From Jeongeupia chitinilytica (GTDB lineage Bacteria; Pseudomonadota; Gammaproteobacteria; Burkholderiales; Chitinibacteraceae), in NCBI RefSeq assembly GCF_014652315.1, contig NZ_BMYO01000006.1:237798-301797 (forward strand): a DNA stretch of 64,000 nt. Direction: 5' to 3'. A model generated the notes under the pieces. That model was not told where the DNA came from. It saw nothing but the letters and a program-made list of their open reading frames with translations, and did not search any database. Made by a program: the position numbers and the translations under genes. This document shows, one piece after another, positions 18,420 to 26,830 of this stretch; the stretch's first letter is position 1; each line of letters begins with the position of its first letter.

Positions 18420-19441
18420 CGAGGGTGCTGCTGATCCGTCGCGACAACATCGGCGACCTGATCCTGACCACGCCGCTGCTCCGTGCGCTCGCAGCGCAGC
18501 CGGGCTGGCAAGTCGACGTGCTGGTCAACAGCTACAACGAGGCGATTCTCGACGGCAATCCGGACGTCGCGCGCGTTTACCGCTACAAGAAGCTGCATCA
18601 CCGCGATGCCGGCGAGTCGGCGTGGCAGGTGATTTCCGAGCGGATCCGTACCGTGCTGGCGATCCGCCGTGCCGGCTACGATATCGCCATCGTCGCCAAG
18701 GAGGCGTGGGACAAGCGCCCGCTGCAATGGGCCACGCTGTCCGGTGCGAAGCGCGTGGTCGCGCTGTGCGACGCCGGCCGGCCCGGTCATCCGCGCATCA
18801 CCGATCTGGTGACGGCGCCCGAGTTCGGCAGCGAGCATCTGGTCGAACGGCTGCACCGGCTGCTGGCGCCACTTGGCATCCACTCGCCACCCGGTCCGCT
18901 GCGGCTGTTCGCCGATGCCTTGCGCGTCGCCGCCTTGCGCGCCGAGTACGGTATCGACGGCAGCGTGCCGGTGTATGCGCTGCAGCTCAGCGCCCGCAAG
19001 GTCAAGCAGCGCTGGCCGGTCGAGCGGCTGGCGGCGCTGGCGCGGCGACTGGCTGCGGCGGGGCCGTGCCAGCTGGTGATCCTCTGGTCGCCCGGTGCCG
19101 CCGACGATCCGCGCCATCCCGGTGACGACGACAAGGCCGCCGCGCTGGTCGCCGCCAGCCCCGGCCTGCCGCTCTTGCCGATCCGCACGACGTCGCTGGC
19201 CGAGCTGATGGCGGCGGTGCAGTTGTGCGATCAGGTGATCACTGCCGACGGCGGCGCGATGCATGTCGCAGCCGGGCTCGGCAAACCGGTGGTCGCGCTG
19301 TTCGGCAACAGCAACGCCGCGGCATGGGCGCCCTGGAGCGTACCCCACGAAATTCTCCAGACCGAGGAACGCGACGTGAACGCGATCAGCGTCGACGCGG
19401 TCTTCGCCGCGCACCGGCGTCTGTGTGGCGCAAGCGACTAG
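18416..19441 (+). CDS. GT9 heptosyltransferase family protein
   Basis: A 341-residue GT9 enzyme beginning MTRVLLIRRDNIGDLILTTPLL (R-x-x-x-GD loop). The C-terminal domain has QLSARKVKQRWPVERLAAL and ITADGGAMHVAAGLGKPVVALFG, matching the D-G-G-x-x-H of ADP-heptose binding, with NAAAWAPW near the end. ATG 18416 overlaps the waaL stop, making it the last gene of the LPS run. The final base of the cluster is followed by 53 non-coding bases before metX. Probably transfers heptose or a related sugar to the LPS core. Confidence 0.87.
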   Translation: MTRVLLIRRDNIGDLILTTPLLRALAAQPGWQVDVLVNSYNEAILDGNPDVARVYRYKKLHHRDAGESAWQVISERIRTVLAIRRAGYDIAIVAKEAWDKRPLQWATLSGAKRVVALCDAGRPGHPRITDLVTAPEFGSEHLVERLHRLLAPLGIHSPPGPLRLFADALRVAALRAEYGIDGSVPVYALQLSARKVKQRWPVERLAALARRLAAAGPCQLVILWSPGAADDPRHPGDDDKAAALVAASPGLPLLPIRTTSLAELMAAVQLCDQVITADGGAMHVAAGLGKPVVALFGNSNAAAWAPWSVPHEILQTEERDVNAISVDAVFAAHRRLCGASD

Positions 19442-19494
19442 CCGGGGGGGCGCCGGGCCGATAGACTCCGTTCTTTAGCCTCCCGTCGCCCGCC

Positions 19495-20655
19495 ATGCCT
19501 GACAGTCATTCCGTCGGCATCGTCGCACCGCAGACCGCGGTCTTCGACGCGCCGATCCAGCTCGCCAGCGGCGCAGTCCTGCCGCGCTTCGAGCTCGTTT
19601 ACGAGACCTACGGCACGCTCAACGCCGATGCGTCCAACGCCATCCTGATCTGCCACGCACTGTCCGGCCATCATCACGTCGCCGGGCGGCACCAGCCGGA
19701 CGACAAGGCCGCCGGCTGGTGGGACAACATGATCGGGCCGGGCAAGCCGATCGACACCGACCGGTTTTTCGTCATCGGCGTCAACAATCTGGGCGGCTGT
19801 CACGGCTCGACCGGGCCGGCGAGCATCAGCCCGGATACCGGCACGCCCTACGGCTCGCGTTTTCCTGTGCTGCTGGTGGCCGACTGGGTGCACACGCAGG
19901 CGATGCTGGCCGACCGGCTCGGCATCCGCCAGTTCGCGGCGATCATCGGCGGCAGCCTTGGCGGCATGCAGGCGCTGCGCTGGTCCATCACCCACCCGGA
20001 GCGTGTCCGCCACGCGCTGGTGATCGCCTCGGCACCGAAGCTGACCGCGCAGAACATCGCCTTCAACGACGTCGCCCGTCAGGCGATCATCACCGATCCG
20101 GACTTCCACGGCGGCGATTTCTACGGTTTCGACACCGTGCCGCGCCGCGGCCTGCGGCTGGCGCGCATGCTCGGCCACATCACCTATCTGTCCGACGACG
20201 GCATGGGCGAGAAATTCGGCCGGATGCTGCGCAGCGGCGAGTACAAGTTCGGCTACGACGTCGAGTTCGAGATCGAGTCCTATCTGCGCTATCAGGGCGA
20301 CAAGTTTTCCGACTACTTCGACGCCAACACCTACCTGCTGATGACCAAGGCGCTCGACTATTTCGACCCGGCGCGGCATTACGGCGGAGACCTGGCCGAG
20401 GCGATGCGCCAGGCGCAGGCGCGCTTTCTGGTCGTCTCGTTCACCACCGACTGGCGCTTCGCGCCGGACCGCTCGCGCGAGATCGTCAAGGCGCTGCTCG
20501 ATGCCAAGAAGGACGTCAGTTACGCCGAAATCGAGTCGGCGCACGGCCACGACGCCTTCCTGATGGAGGACGCACCGTACCACGCGCTGATGCGCGGCTA
20601 TCTGGCGCGCGTTGCCGACGAAGTGAACCCGTTGCCGCAGGAGGCCCGCGCATGA
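19495..20655 (+). CDS. metX: Homoserine O-acyltransferase MetX
   Basis: Alpha/beta-hydrolase-fold enzyme that activates homoserine with an acyl-CoA at the start of methionine synthesis. The 386-residue sequence has ILICHALSGHHHVAG, the nucleophile elbow GGSLGGMQAL (Ser nucleophile) and the C-terminal Asp/His of GHDAFLMED. Family members use acetyl- or succinyl-CoA, and many beta- and gammaproteobacterial members are succinyl-specific, so the donor is left open. It overlaps metW by 4 bp, the usual metX-metW operon. Confidence 0.95.
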   Translation: MPDSHSVGIVAPQTAVFDAPIQLASGAVLPRFELVYETYGTLNADASNAILICHALSGHHHVAGRHQPDDKAAGWWDNMIGPGKPIDTDRFFVIGVNNLGGCHGSTGPASISPDTGTPYGSRFPVLLVADWVHTQAMLADRLGIRQFAAIIGGSLGGMQALRWSITHPERVRHALVIASAPKLTAQNIAFNDVARQAIITDPDFHGGDFYGFDTVPRRGLRLARMLGHITYLSDDGMGEKFGRMLRSGEYKFGYDVEFEIESYLRYQGDKFSDYFDANTYLLMTKALDYFDPARHYGGDLAEAMRQAQARFLVVSFTTDWRFAPDRSREIVKALLDAKKDVSYAEIESAHGHDAFLMEDAPYHALMRGYLARVADEVNPLPQEARA

Positions 20656-21281
20656 GTACCGCCATCAAGGCACCGGCCGCCGGCGCGCCCGAACTGCGTC
20701 CCGACCTCAACCAGATCGGCCACTGGATTGCCCGCGGCGCGCGTGTGCTCGACCTCGGTTGCGGCGACGGCGCGCTGCTGTCGTGGCTGGCCACGCACAA
20801 GGACGTGCGCGGCTATGGCGTCGAGATCGATGTCGACGGCGTCGTCGCCTGCATCTCGCGCGGCGTCAACGTCATCCAGAGCAACCTCGAAGCCGGACTG
20901 GCCCAGTTCGAGGACGACAGCTTCGACTACGTCGTGCTGTCGCTGACGATCCAGGCCATGCACAACATCGAAGGCATCCTGACCGAAATGGCCCGTGTCG
21001 GCCGCACCGGCATCGTCACCTTCCCGAACTTCGGCTACTGGGAAAACCGCTGGCAGATCCTTCAGGGGCGGATGCCGGTATCCGAGACGATTCCGTACGA
21101 GTGGTACAACACGCCGAATATCCACTTTTGCACCGTCAACGACTTCGATCAGCTATTGATCAAGCTCGGCATGAAGAACACCGGCCGCGTGGTGCTGGCC
21201 AACGGCAAACGCGTCGACTTCCTGCCCAACCTCTTGGGCAACCTTGCCCTGGTCCGTTTCGAGCGCGAAACGAGGAGCTGA
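20652..21281 (+). CDS. metW: Methionine biosynthesis protein MetW
   Basis: Class I methyltransferase-like protein of 209 residues that partners MetX in methionine synthesis; it is needed for full homoserine acyltransferase function in several proteobacteria. The SAM-type motif VLDLGCGDGALLSWL is at about residues 32-46; GIVTFPNFGYWENR and PYEWYNTPNIHFCT are MetW signatures. The ATG at 20652 overlaps the metX TGA, so translation is coupled. Confidence 0.95.
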   Translation: MSTAIKAPAAGAPELRPDLNQIGHWIARGARVLDLGCGDGALLSWLATHKDVRGYGVEIDVDGVVACISRGVNVIQSNLEAGLAQFEDDSFDYVVLSLTIQAMHNIEGILTEMARVGRTGIVTFPNFGYWENRWQILQGRMPVSETIPYEWYNTPNIHFCTVNDFDQLLIKLGMKNTGRVVLANGKRVDFLPNLLGNLALVRFERETRS

Positions 21282-21282
21282 C

Positions 21283-21984
21283 ATGCGCCCTGGCTGGCTG
21301 GCGGTGCTGTGCGCGGTACTGCTGGCCGGTTGTGCCGGCCCCCAGCTCGGCGAGCTGAACTGGCTGTCGCAGCGCCGTCATGGCGGGCCGGGACCGAACC
21401 AGTTCGACAACCGCAATGTCTGGCACGACGAAGAAGGGCGTATGCATCTGGCCATCGTCAAGCGCGGCGGCGAGTGGAGCTGCGCCGAGGCCGTACTGGG
21501 CCAGGCGCTGGGTTTCGGCCGCTACGAATTCGAGATCGAGAAACTGCCGGACCTCGGTGCCGATCTGGTGCTCGGCTTCTTCAACTATCCGAGTTACGGA
21601 ACCGCCATCGACGGCACGAACGAGATCGACGTCGAAATCGCCCGCTGGGGCAATCCGGCGCAGCCGAACGGCAACTTCACCGTCTGGCCGGCCGATCCGG
21701 CTTTCAGCAAGCAGCGCGGCCATCACGGTTTCGAGGTGCCGCCGGGCGACGGTCCGGTGCAGTTCCGCTTCGACTGGCAGCCGAACGCGATCGATTTCGA
21801 AGTGGCTCAGGGCCAGACCGTATTGGCGCGCTGGCGCTACGCGCCGGACAATCCGCTGGCCATGATCCCGCAGCGGCCGCTGCCGGTGATGATCAACTAC
21901 TGGCTGTTCGAGGGCCGCAAGCCCAAGGCGCGGCCGCCCGAAATCGTCGTCACCGCTTTCCGCTACACGCCGCGCCCGCGCTAG
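21283..21984 (+). CDS. GH16-like outer-membrane or periplasmic lipoprotein
   Basis: A 233-residue lipoprotein: signal peptide with lipobox LLAGC (Cys16 or so), then a family 16 glycoside hydrolase-like jelly roll. The catalytic signature E-x-D-x-E is seen in NEIDVEIARWG, preceded by FGRYEFEIE and LVLGFFNYPSYG, all typical of GH16 laminarinase/carrageenase-type folds. The C terminus has PLPVMINYWLFEG. ATG 21283 was chosen because it gives the signal peptide; an upstream in-frame start would fall in metW. It begins one base after metW. Substrate (beta-glucan or other) cannot be told. Confidence 0.84.
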   Translation: MRPGWLAVLCAVLLAGCAGPQLGELNWLSQRRHGGPGPNQFDNRNVWHDEEGRMHLAIVKRGGEWSCAEAVLGQALGFGRYEFEIEKLPDLGADLVLGFFNYPSYGTAIDGTNEIDVEIARWGNPAQPNGNFTVWPADPAFSKQRGHHGFEVPPGDGPVQFRFDWQPNAIDFEVAQGQTVLARWRYAPDNPLAMIPQRPLPVMINYWLFEGRKPKARPPEIVVTAFRYTPRPR

Positions 21985-22016
21985 CGCCGGCACGGCTTCC
22001 GCCTGGAGACAACAAG

Positions 22017-22979
22017 ATGATCCGTTGGGGCATCCTCGGTTGCGGCAACATTGCCCGCCGTTTCGCACAAGGGTTGGGGCATGTTCCCGACGCGACGCTC
22101 GTCGCAATCTGGAACCGTCATACCAACAAGGCCGATGCGTTTGCACGCGAGTTCGGCGGTGCGGCCTACGCCAGCCTTGAAGGGCTGCTCAACAGCGAAA
22201 TCGACGCCGTCTACATCGCCACACCGCACACCAGCCATGCGCGCCTGGCAATCCGGGCGCTGGCTGCCGGCAAGCACGTGCTGTGCGAAAAGCCGGCGGC
22301 CATCAGCGCGGCCGAGCTCGAGACCGTGCTGGCCTGCGCCCTTGAACACGGCAAGCTGTTCATGGAGGCGATGAAGCCGCCGTTCTACCCGCTCTACCGC
22401 AAGCTGCGCGAGCAGCTGGAACGCGAGCCGATCGGCCCGGTGGGCTTCGTGCGCGCCGGATTCGCCAATCCCGGGGTGCCGGCGGACCACATGCTCTGGG
22501 ATCCGGAGATGGCGGGTGGTGGCCTGCTCGACATCGGCATCTACAGCGCTTTCCTCGCCGTCGACTGGCTGGGCCCGATGCACGAAGTGCAGGTGCTCGG
22601 CCGGCTGGTCGGCGGCGTCGACAGCTTCGCCAGCGTCAACGCCCAGCACGAGGGCGGGATTGCCCAGCTTTATTGCGGACTCGATCTGGCCGGCAGCGGC
22701 GAGGCGTTGCTGTCGGGGCCGGCAGGGCATGTCGTCATCCACGAGAAGTGGTGGAATCCGCAGCGGGCGACGGTCCGTTACGCCGACGGCCGCAGCGTCG
22801 AGCTCGACGCGCCGATGAGTGGCAGCGGGCTCAACTACGAAACCGCGCATTTCGGCGCACTGATTCGTGACGGCCTGCGCGAGAGTCCGGTCGTCACCCA
22901 CGCGCACTCGCGCGCGATGATCGCGATGGTCGATGCCGCCCGTGCCGGACTCGGACTGGTCTACCCGTTCGAAGAGTGA
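22017..22979 (+). CDS. Gfo/Idh/MocA family NAD(P)-dependent oxidoreductase
   Basis: A 320-residue oxidoreductase. The N-terminal Rossmann domain shows WGILGCGNIARRFA (GxGxxA type), DAVYIATPHTSHA and HVLCEKPAAISAAE, where EKP carries the catalytic Lys of this family. The C-terminal beta-sheet domain has GGGLLDIGIY. Members act on sugars, inositols, trans-dihydrodiols or UDP-sugars. The gene lies 32 bases after the GH16 lipoprotein with a GGAG site (CTGGAGACAACAAG-ATG), suggesting a shared transcript and possibly sugar metabolism; the substrate is unknown. Confidence 0.9.
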   Translation: MIRWGILGCGNIARRFAQGLGHVPDATLVAIWNRHTNKADAFAREFGGAAYASLEGLLNSEIDAVYIATPHTSHARLAIRALAAGKHVLCEKPAAISAAELETVLACALEHGKLFMEAMKPPFYPLYRKLREQLEREPIGPVGFVRAGFANPGVPADHMLWDPEMAGGGLLDIGIYSAFLAVDWLGPMHEVQVLGRLVGGVDSFASVNAQHEGGIAQLYCGLDLAGSGEALLSGPAGHVVIHEKWWNPQRATVRYADGRSVELDAPMSGSGLNYETAHFGALIRDGLRESPVVTHAHSRAMIAMVDAARAGLGLVYPFEE

Positions 22980-23050
22980 GAACTGCCGTGTGGCGGGCCC
23001 GGCGCGCGGCGTAAAATCCGGGCCTGCACCGAATACCGTAGGAGCCTCGC

Positions 23051-24184
23051 ATGATCCGCATCAGCAGCCATTTCGATTCCGGTTCGATCGACGTCGTCGA
23101 CGCCACCGATCCGGCCAACGTCCGCCTCGCGCTGCGACCCGACAATGCATCGCCGTTCAGGCAGTGGTTCCATTTCCGCGTCTCCGGCGCCCGCGATACC
23201 GACTGCGTGTTGCGGATCGGCAATGCCGCCGATTCGGCCTACCCGGACGGCTGGCCCGATTATCAGGCGGTCGCGTCGTACGATCGCGAAAACTGGTTCC
23301 GTGTGCCGACCGATTACGATGGCCGGACGCTGACGATCCACCACACGCCGCGGCACGACGCGATCTGGTATGCCTACTTCGAGCCGTACTCGTGGGAGCG
23401 CCACCAGCAGCTGATCGGCGGTGCGCTCGAAGCGTCGCCCTGGGTCGAGCTGCTGCCGCTCGGCGTGACGCCGGACGGCCACGATTTCGATGCACTGAAG
23501 ATCGGCGTCGACACGCCGGGCAAGCAGAAGGTCTGGCTGATCGCACGCCAGCACCCGGGCGAATCCATGGCCGAATGGTTTGCCGAAGGCTTTCTCGAAG
23601 CGCTGCTCGATACCCAGAACGCGCTCGGTCGGGCACTGCTGGAAAAGGCGGTGTTCTACGTCGTGCCGAACATGAATCCGGACGGCAGCGTGCGCGGCAA
23701 CCTGCGCACCAATGCGACGGGCGCGAACCTGAACCGCGAGTGGGCGACGCCGTCGACCGAACGCAGTCCCGAGGTGCTGTGGGTGCGTGCACTGATGCAG
23801 CAGACCGGCGTCGACGTCTTCCTCGACATTCACGGTGACGAGTCGATTCCGCACAATTTTGCCTCGGGCTGCGACGACATCCCGTCGTTCTCGAACCACC
23901 AGCGCGAGCTGCAGGCCGCGTTCAATGCCGCCTGGCTGGTCGCCAGCCCCGATTTCCAGACCGTGCACGGCTACGAGAACGGCAAGTTCGGTCCGGAAAC
24001 GCTGACGATCGCGACCAAATGGGTCGGCGAGACCTTCGGTTGTCTGGCGTACACGATCGAAATGCCGTTCAAGGACACGTTCGACCGGCCGGTGCCCGAG
24101 GTCGGCTGGAACGGCGAGCGGTCGCGCCAGTTCGGCGCGTCGGTGCTGGCGCCGCTGTGGGCGGTGGTCAACCGCGCGGGCTGA
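23051..24184 (+). CDS. M14-family zinc carboxypeptidase (cytosolic CCP-type)
   Basis: A 377-residue peptidase of the M14 cytosolic carboxypeptidase-like group, with an N-terminal beta-sandwich (about residues 1-115) before the catalytic domain. Zinc ligands are seen as H-x-x-E in ARQHPGESMAEW and the His of FLDIHGDE; MNPDGSVRGNLRTNATGANLNREW has the substrate-binding Asn-Arg, and YTIEMPFKD supplies the catalytic Glu. No signal peptide, so it is cytoplasmic. Eukaryotic relatives remove glutamates from tubulin; bacterial substrates are unknown. A -10-like TAAAAT lies near 23013. Confidence 0.9.
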   Translation: MIRISSHFDSGSIDVVDATDPANVRLALRPDNASPFRQWFHFRVSGARDTDCVLRIGNAADSAYPDGWPDYQAVASYDRENWFRVPTDYDGRTLTIHHTPRHDAIWYAYFEPYSWERHQQLIGGALEASPWVELLPLGVTPDGHDFDALKIGVDTPGKQKVWLIARQHPGESMAEWFAEGFLEALLDTQNALGRALLEKAVFYVVPNMNPDGSVRGNLRTNATGANLNREWATPSTERSPEVLWVRALMQQTGVDVFLDIHGDESIPHNFASGCDDIPSFSNHQRELQAAFNAAWLVASPDFQTVHGYENGKFGPETLTIATKWVGETFGCLAYTIEMPFKDTFDRPVPEVGWNGERSRQFGASVLAPLWAVVNRAG

Positions 24185-24190
24185 AAAGGC

Positions 24191-24484
24191 TCAGACGCGC
24201 AGCGATACCGAGGTTGCGACGGCCGCGTCGGTCGCCCGCCGGCCCCGTGCACGGCGATCCTGCCGGCCGCGCGTGTCGAGCAGCGCCTTCTGTGCCTGTT
24301 GCCGCCGTTCCTCGCCGTTGCGCCGGTCATCGCCACTGCGGCGCTCGACGCCGTTCCAGCCCTCGCCGGGCGCGCGATAGCGTGATTCGGGCGGCAGGCG
24401 TTCCTCGTGGACCAGCACCCGGGGGGCCGGGTCGGTGCGCAGAACGGGATGCTCGTATCCGAGCGGTGAGACAGCGGCGACCAC
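24191..24484 (-). CDS. Small hypothetical protein with RRxGxDRR motif (97 aa)
   Basis: Possible 97-residue protein from GTG 24484 with an AAGGA site eight bases upstream. It is hydrophilic and very rich in Arg, with the charged repeat VERRSGDDRRNGEERR in the middle (about residues 46-61) and RGRQDRRARGRR after it. Similar RRxGxDRR stretches occur in small uncharacterised proteobacterial proteins; I do not know a function. It ends six bases from the M14 gene stop and lies downstream of cysK. Coding status is uncertain. Confidence 0.45.
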   Translation of the reverse strand: MVAAVSPLGYEHPVLRTDPAPRVLVHEERLPPESRYRAPGEGWNGVERRSGDDRRNGEERRQQAQKALLDTRGRQDRRARGRRATDAAVATSVSLRV

Positions 24485-24549
24485 GACAAGCGTCCTTCAG
24501 GATGATTTGCAATCAATATCGACTGCAAATGCCGCAACTTGATGGCAAG

Positions 24550-24572
24550 ACCGCCCGGCGGTGCCGGGCGGC
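24550..24572 (-). terminator. Stem-loop downstream of cysK
   Basis: Nine-bp GC stem CCGCCCGGC-GGT-GCCGGGCGG, 17 bases past the cysK stop on the minus strand. Only a short, mixed T stretch follows (TCTTG), so termination may be partial. Confidence 0.55.
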
Positions 24573-24588
24573 GGCCTTCAGGGGTGAC

Positions 24589-25521
24589 TCAGTCGGTCAG
24601 GCCTTCGAACAGCTTGGTCGACAGATAACGTTCGCCGAACGACGGGATGATGACTGCAATCAGCTTGCCGGCGTTTTCCGGGCGTTTGGCGACCTGGATC
24701 GCTGCCCACGTTGCCGCACCGGCCGAGATGCCGCAGAGGATGCCTTCCTGCGTTGCCATGGCCTTGGCGGTGGCGAAGGCGTCGTCGTTGGTCACGCGGA
24801 TCACTTCGTCGTAGGCGTGGGTGTTCAGCACGGCCGGCACGAAGCCGGCGCCGATGCCCTGGATCGGGTGCGGGCCCTTGGCGCCGCCCGACAGCACCGG
24901 GCTGGCGTCCGGCTCGATCGCGATCGCCTGGAACGACGGTTTGCGCGCCTTGATCACCTCGGACACGCCGGTGATCGTGCCGCCGGTGCCGACGCCGGCG
25001 ATCAGGATGTCGATCTGGCCGTCGGTATCGTTCCACAGTTCCTCGGCCGTGGTCTTGCGGTGGATTTCCGGGTTGGCCGGGTTTTCGAACTGCTGCGGCA
25101 TGAAGTGGTTGGCATTGGCGTCAACGATGGCCTTGGCCCTGGCGATCGCGCCGCCCATGCCGTCCGGCCCCGGGGTCAGCACCAGTTCGGCGCCATAGCC
25201 GCGCAGCAGCGCACGGCGTTCCTTCGACATGGTTTCCGGCATCGTCAGCACCAGCTTGTAGCCGCGCGCCGCACACACCATGGCCAGACCGATGCCGGTG
25301 TTGCCCGACGTCGGCTCGACGATGGTCGTGTCGGCGTTGATCACGCCGGCGGCTTCGGCGGCGTCGATCATGCTCACGGCGATCCGGTCCTTCACCGAAT
25401 GGCTGGGGTTCATGTACTCGAGCTTGGCGACGATGGTCGCCCCGCAATCCTTGGTGACGCGGTTGAGTTTGACGAGCGGCGTGTTGCCGATCAGCGCGGT
25501 GACGTCGTTGGCGATCTTCAT
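24589..25521 (-). CDS. cysK: Cysteine synthase A (O-acetylserine sulfhydrylase)
   Basis: PLP enzyme making cysteine from O-acetylserine and sulfide in the cytoplasm. The 310-residue sequence has the PLP lysine in NPSHSVKDRIA (about residue 44), the substrate loop TSGNTGIGLA and the phosphate-binding GTGGTITG, all standard for CysK/CysM. Length and LYMPETMS-like region (LTMPETMSKERR) favour CysK. It is transcribed divergently from cca; a -10 TACAAT on the minus strand lies at 25555-25560. Confidence 0.95.
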   Translation of the reverse strand: MKIANDVTALIGNTPLVKLNRVTKDCGATIVAKLEYMNPSHSVKDRIAVSMIDAAEAAGVINADTTIVEPTSGNTGIGLAMVCAARGYKLVLTMPETMSKERRALLRGYGAELVLTPGPDGMGGAIARAKAIVDANANHFMPQQFENPANPEIHRKTTAEELWNDTDGQIDILIAGVGTGGTITGVSEVIKARKPSFQAIAIEPDASPVLSGGAKGPHPIQGIGAGFVPAVLNTHAYDEVIRVTNDDAFATAKAMATQEGILCGISAGAATWAAIQVAKRPENAGKLIAVIIPSFGERYLSTKLFEGLTD

Positions 25522-25554
25522 GGCGATGTTCCTGTCTCAAGGAGTAACCTGAAG

Positions 25555-25586
25555 ATTGTAGCCGCAGCCTGTCAGCTCGTTACAAT
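25555..25586. promoter_or_regulatory. Back-to-back -10 boxes for cysK and cca
   Basis: ATTGTA at 25555-25560 is TACAAT on the minus strand, 34 bases before cysK. TACAAT at 25581-25586 is on the plus strand, 32 bases before cca. The two hexamers form an inverted repeat 20 bases apart, so each promoter's -35 region overlaps the other's core; interference between them is possible. Confidence 0.5.
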
Positions 25587-25618
25587 TGAAGGCTTCAAAG
25601 CTTAGAACCCCGGACACT

Positions 25619-26830
25619 ATGCAGATCTACAAAGTCGGCGGCGCCGTGCGTGACCGCCTGCTCGGCCTGCCGGTCAAGGACGTCGACTGGGTCGTCGTCG
25701 GCGCCACCGCCGACGAGATGGCCGCGCAGGGCTACCGTGCGGTCGGCAAGGATTTCCCGGTGTTCCTGCACCCGCAGACGAACGAGGAATACGCGCTCGC
25801 ACGCACCGAGCGCAAGGCCGGTCACGGCTACAAGGGCTTCACGGTCTTTGCCGAACCGAGCGTCACGCTGGAGGAAGACCTCGCGCGGCGCGACCTGACG
25901 ATCAATGCGATCGCCGAGGACGAACACGGCGCGCTGATCGACCCGCATCACGGTCAGGCCGATCTGCAGGCAAGGTTGTTGCGGCACGTGTCGCCGGCCT
26001 TTGTCGAAGACCCGGTACGCATCCTGCGGCTGGCCCGTTTTGCCGCCCGTTTCGGTTTTGCCGTCGCGCCGGAAACGATGGACCTGATGCGGCAGATGGT
26101 CGCCGACGGTGAAGTCGACCATCTGGTGGCCGAGCGCGTCTGGCAGGAGTTTGCCAAGGGTCTGATGTGCGAGACGCCGAGCCGGATGTTCGCGGTGCTG
26201 CGCGAGTGCGGCGCGCTGGCGCGGATCGCGCCCGAGCTCGATGCACTGTGGGGCGTGCCGCAACGCGCCGACTACCATCCGGAAGTCGATACCGGCGTGC
26301 ACGTGATGATGGTGCTCGACTACGCCGCCGCGCAGCGCTGGCCGTTGACGACGCGCTTCGCCGCACTGTGCCACGACCTCGGCAAGCCGCTGACCCCCGG
26401 CGACGTCCTGCCGAGCCACTACGGCCACGAAGGCAAAGGCGTGAAGGTGGTCGAAGCCTTGTGCGAACGGCTGCGCGTGCCGGCCGACTGCCGCGATCTG
26501 GCGGTGATGGTCTGCCGTGACCATACCCACGTGCACCGGGCGAAGGAGCTGCGGGCCGATACCACGCTGGACCTGTTCACCCGTTGCGATGCGTTCCGCA
26601 AGCCGGCGCGCTTCGACGAATTCCTCGACGCCTGTCTGGCCGACGCACGCGGCCGGTTGCACTTCGAGGACTGCGCTTATCCGCAGCCGGACTGGCTGCG
26701 GCTGCAGCTCGCAGCGGCCAACACCGTCAACGCCGGTGAAATCGCCCGGGGCTGCAGCGACAAGGCGCAGATTCCGCATGCGGTGCGCACGGCGCGGATC
26801 CGGGCGATCGAGGCGGCCCGCGCCGCTTAA
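25619..26830 (+). CDS. cca: Multifunctional CCA tRNA nucleotidyltransferase
   Basis: Adds or repairs the 3' CCA end of tRNAs; gamma/beta-type members also carry a C-terminal HD phosphohydrolase. The 403-residue sequence starts QIYKVGGAVRDRLLG, followed by the catalytic carboxylates of VKDVDWVVVG and the RRDLTINAIA motif. The HD domain is seen as FAALCHDLGKPLTP and VCRDHTHVHRA. Start is ATG 25619; the annotated frame is open upstream but lacks family similarity. Its stop overlaps the convergent TPR gene by 4 bp. Confidence 0.95.
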   Translation: MQIYKVGGAVRDRLLGLPVKDVDWVVVGATADEMAAQGYRAVGKDFPVFLHPQTNEEYALARTERKAGHGYKGFTVFAEPSVTLEEDLARRDLTINAIAEDEHGALIDPHHGQADLQARLLRHVSPAFVEDPVRILRLARFAARFGFAVAPETMDLMRQMVADGEVDHLVAERVWQEFAKGLMCETPSRMFAVLRECGALARIAPELDALWGVPQRADYHPEVDTGVHVMMVLDYAAAQRWPLTTRFAALCHDLGKPLTPGDVLPSHYGHEGKGVKVVEALCERLRVPADCRDLAVMVCRDHTHVHRAKELRADTTLDLFTRCDAFRKPARFDEFLDACLADARGRLHFEDCAYPQPDWLRLQLAAANTVNAGEIARGCSDKAQIPHAVRTARIRAIEAARAA

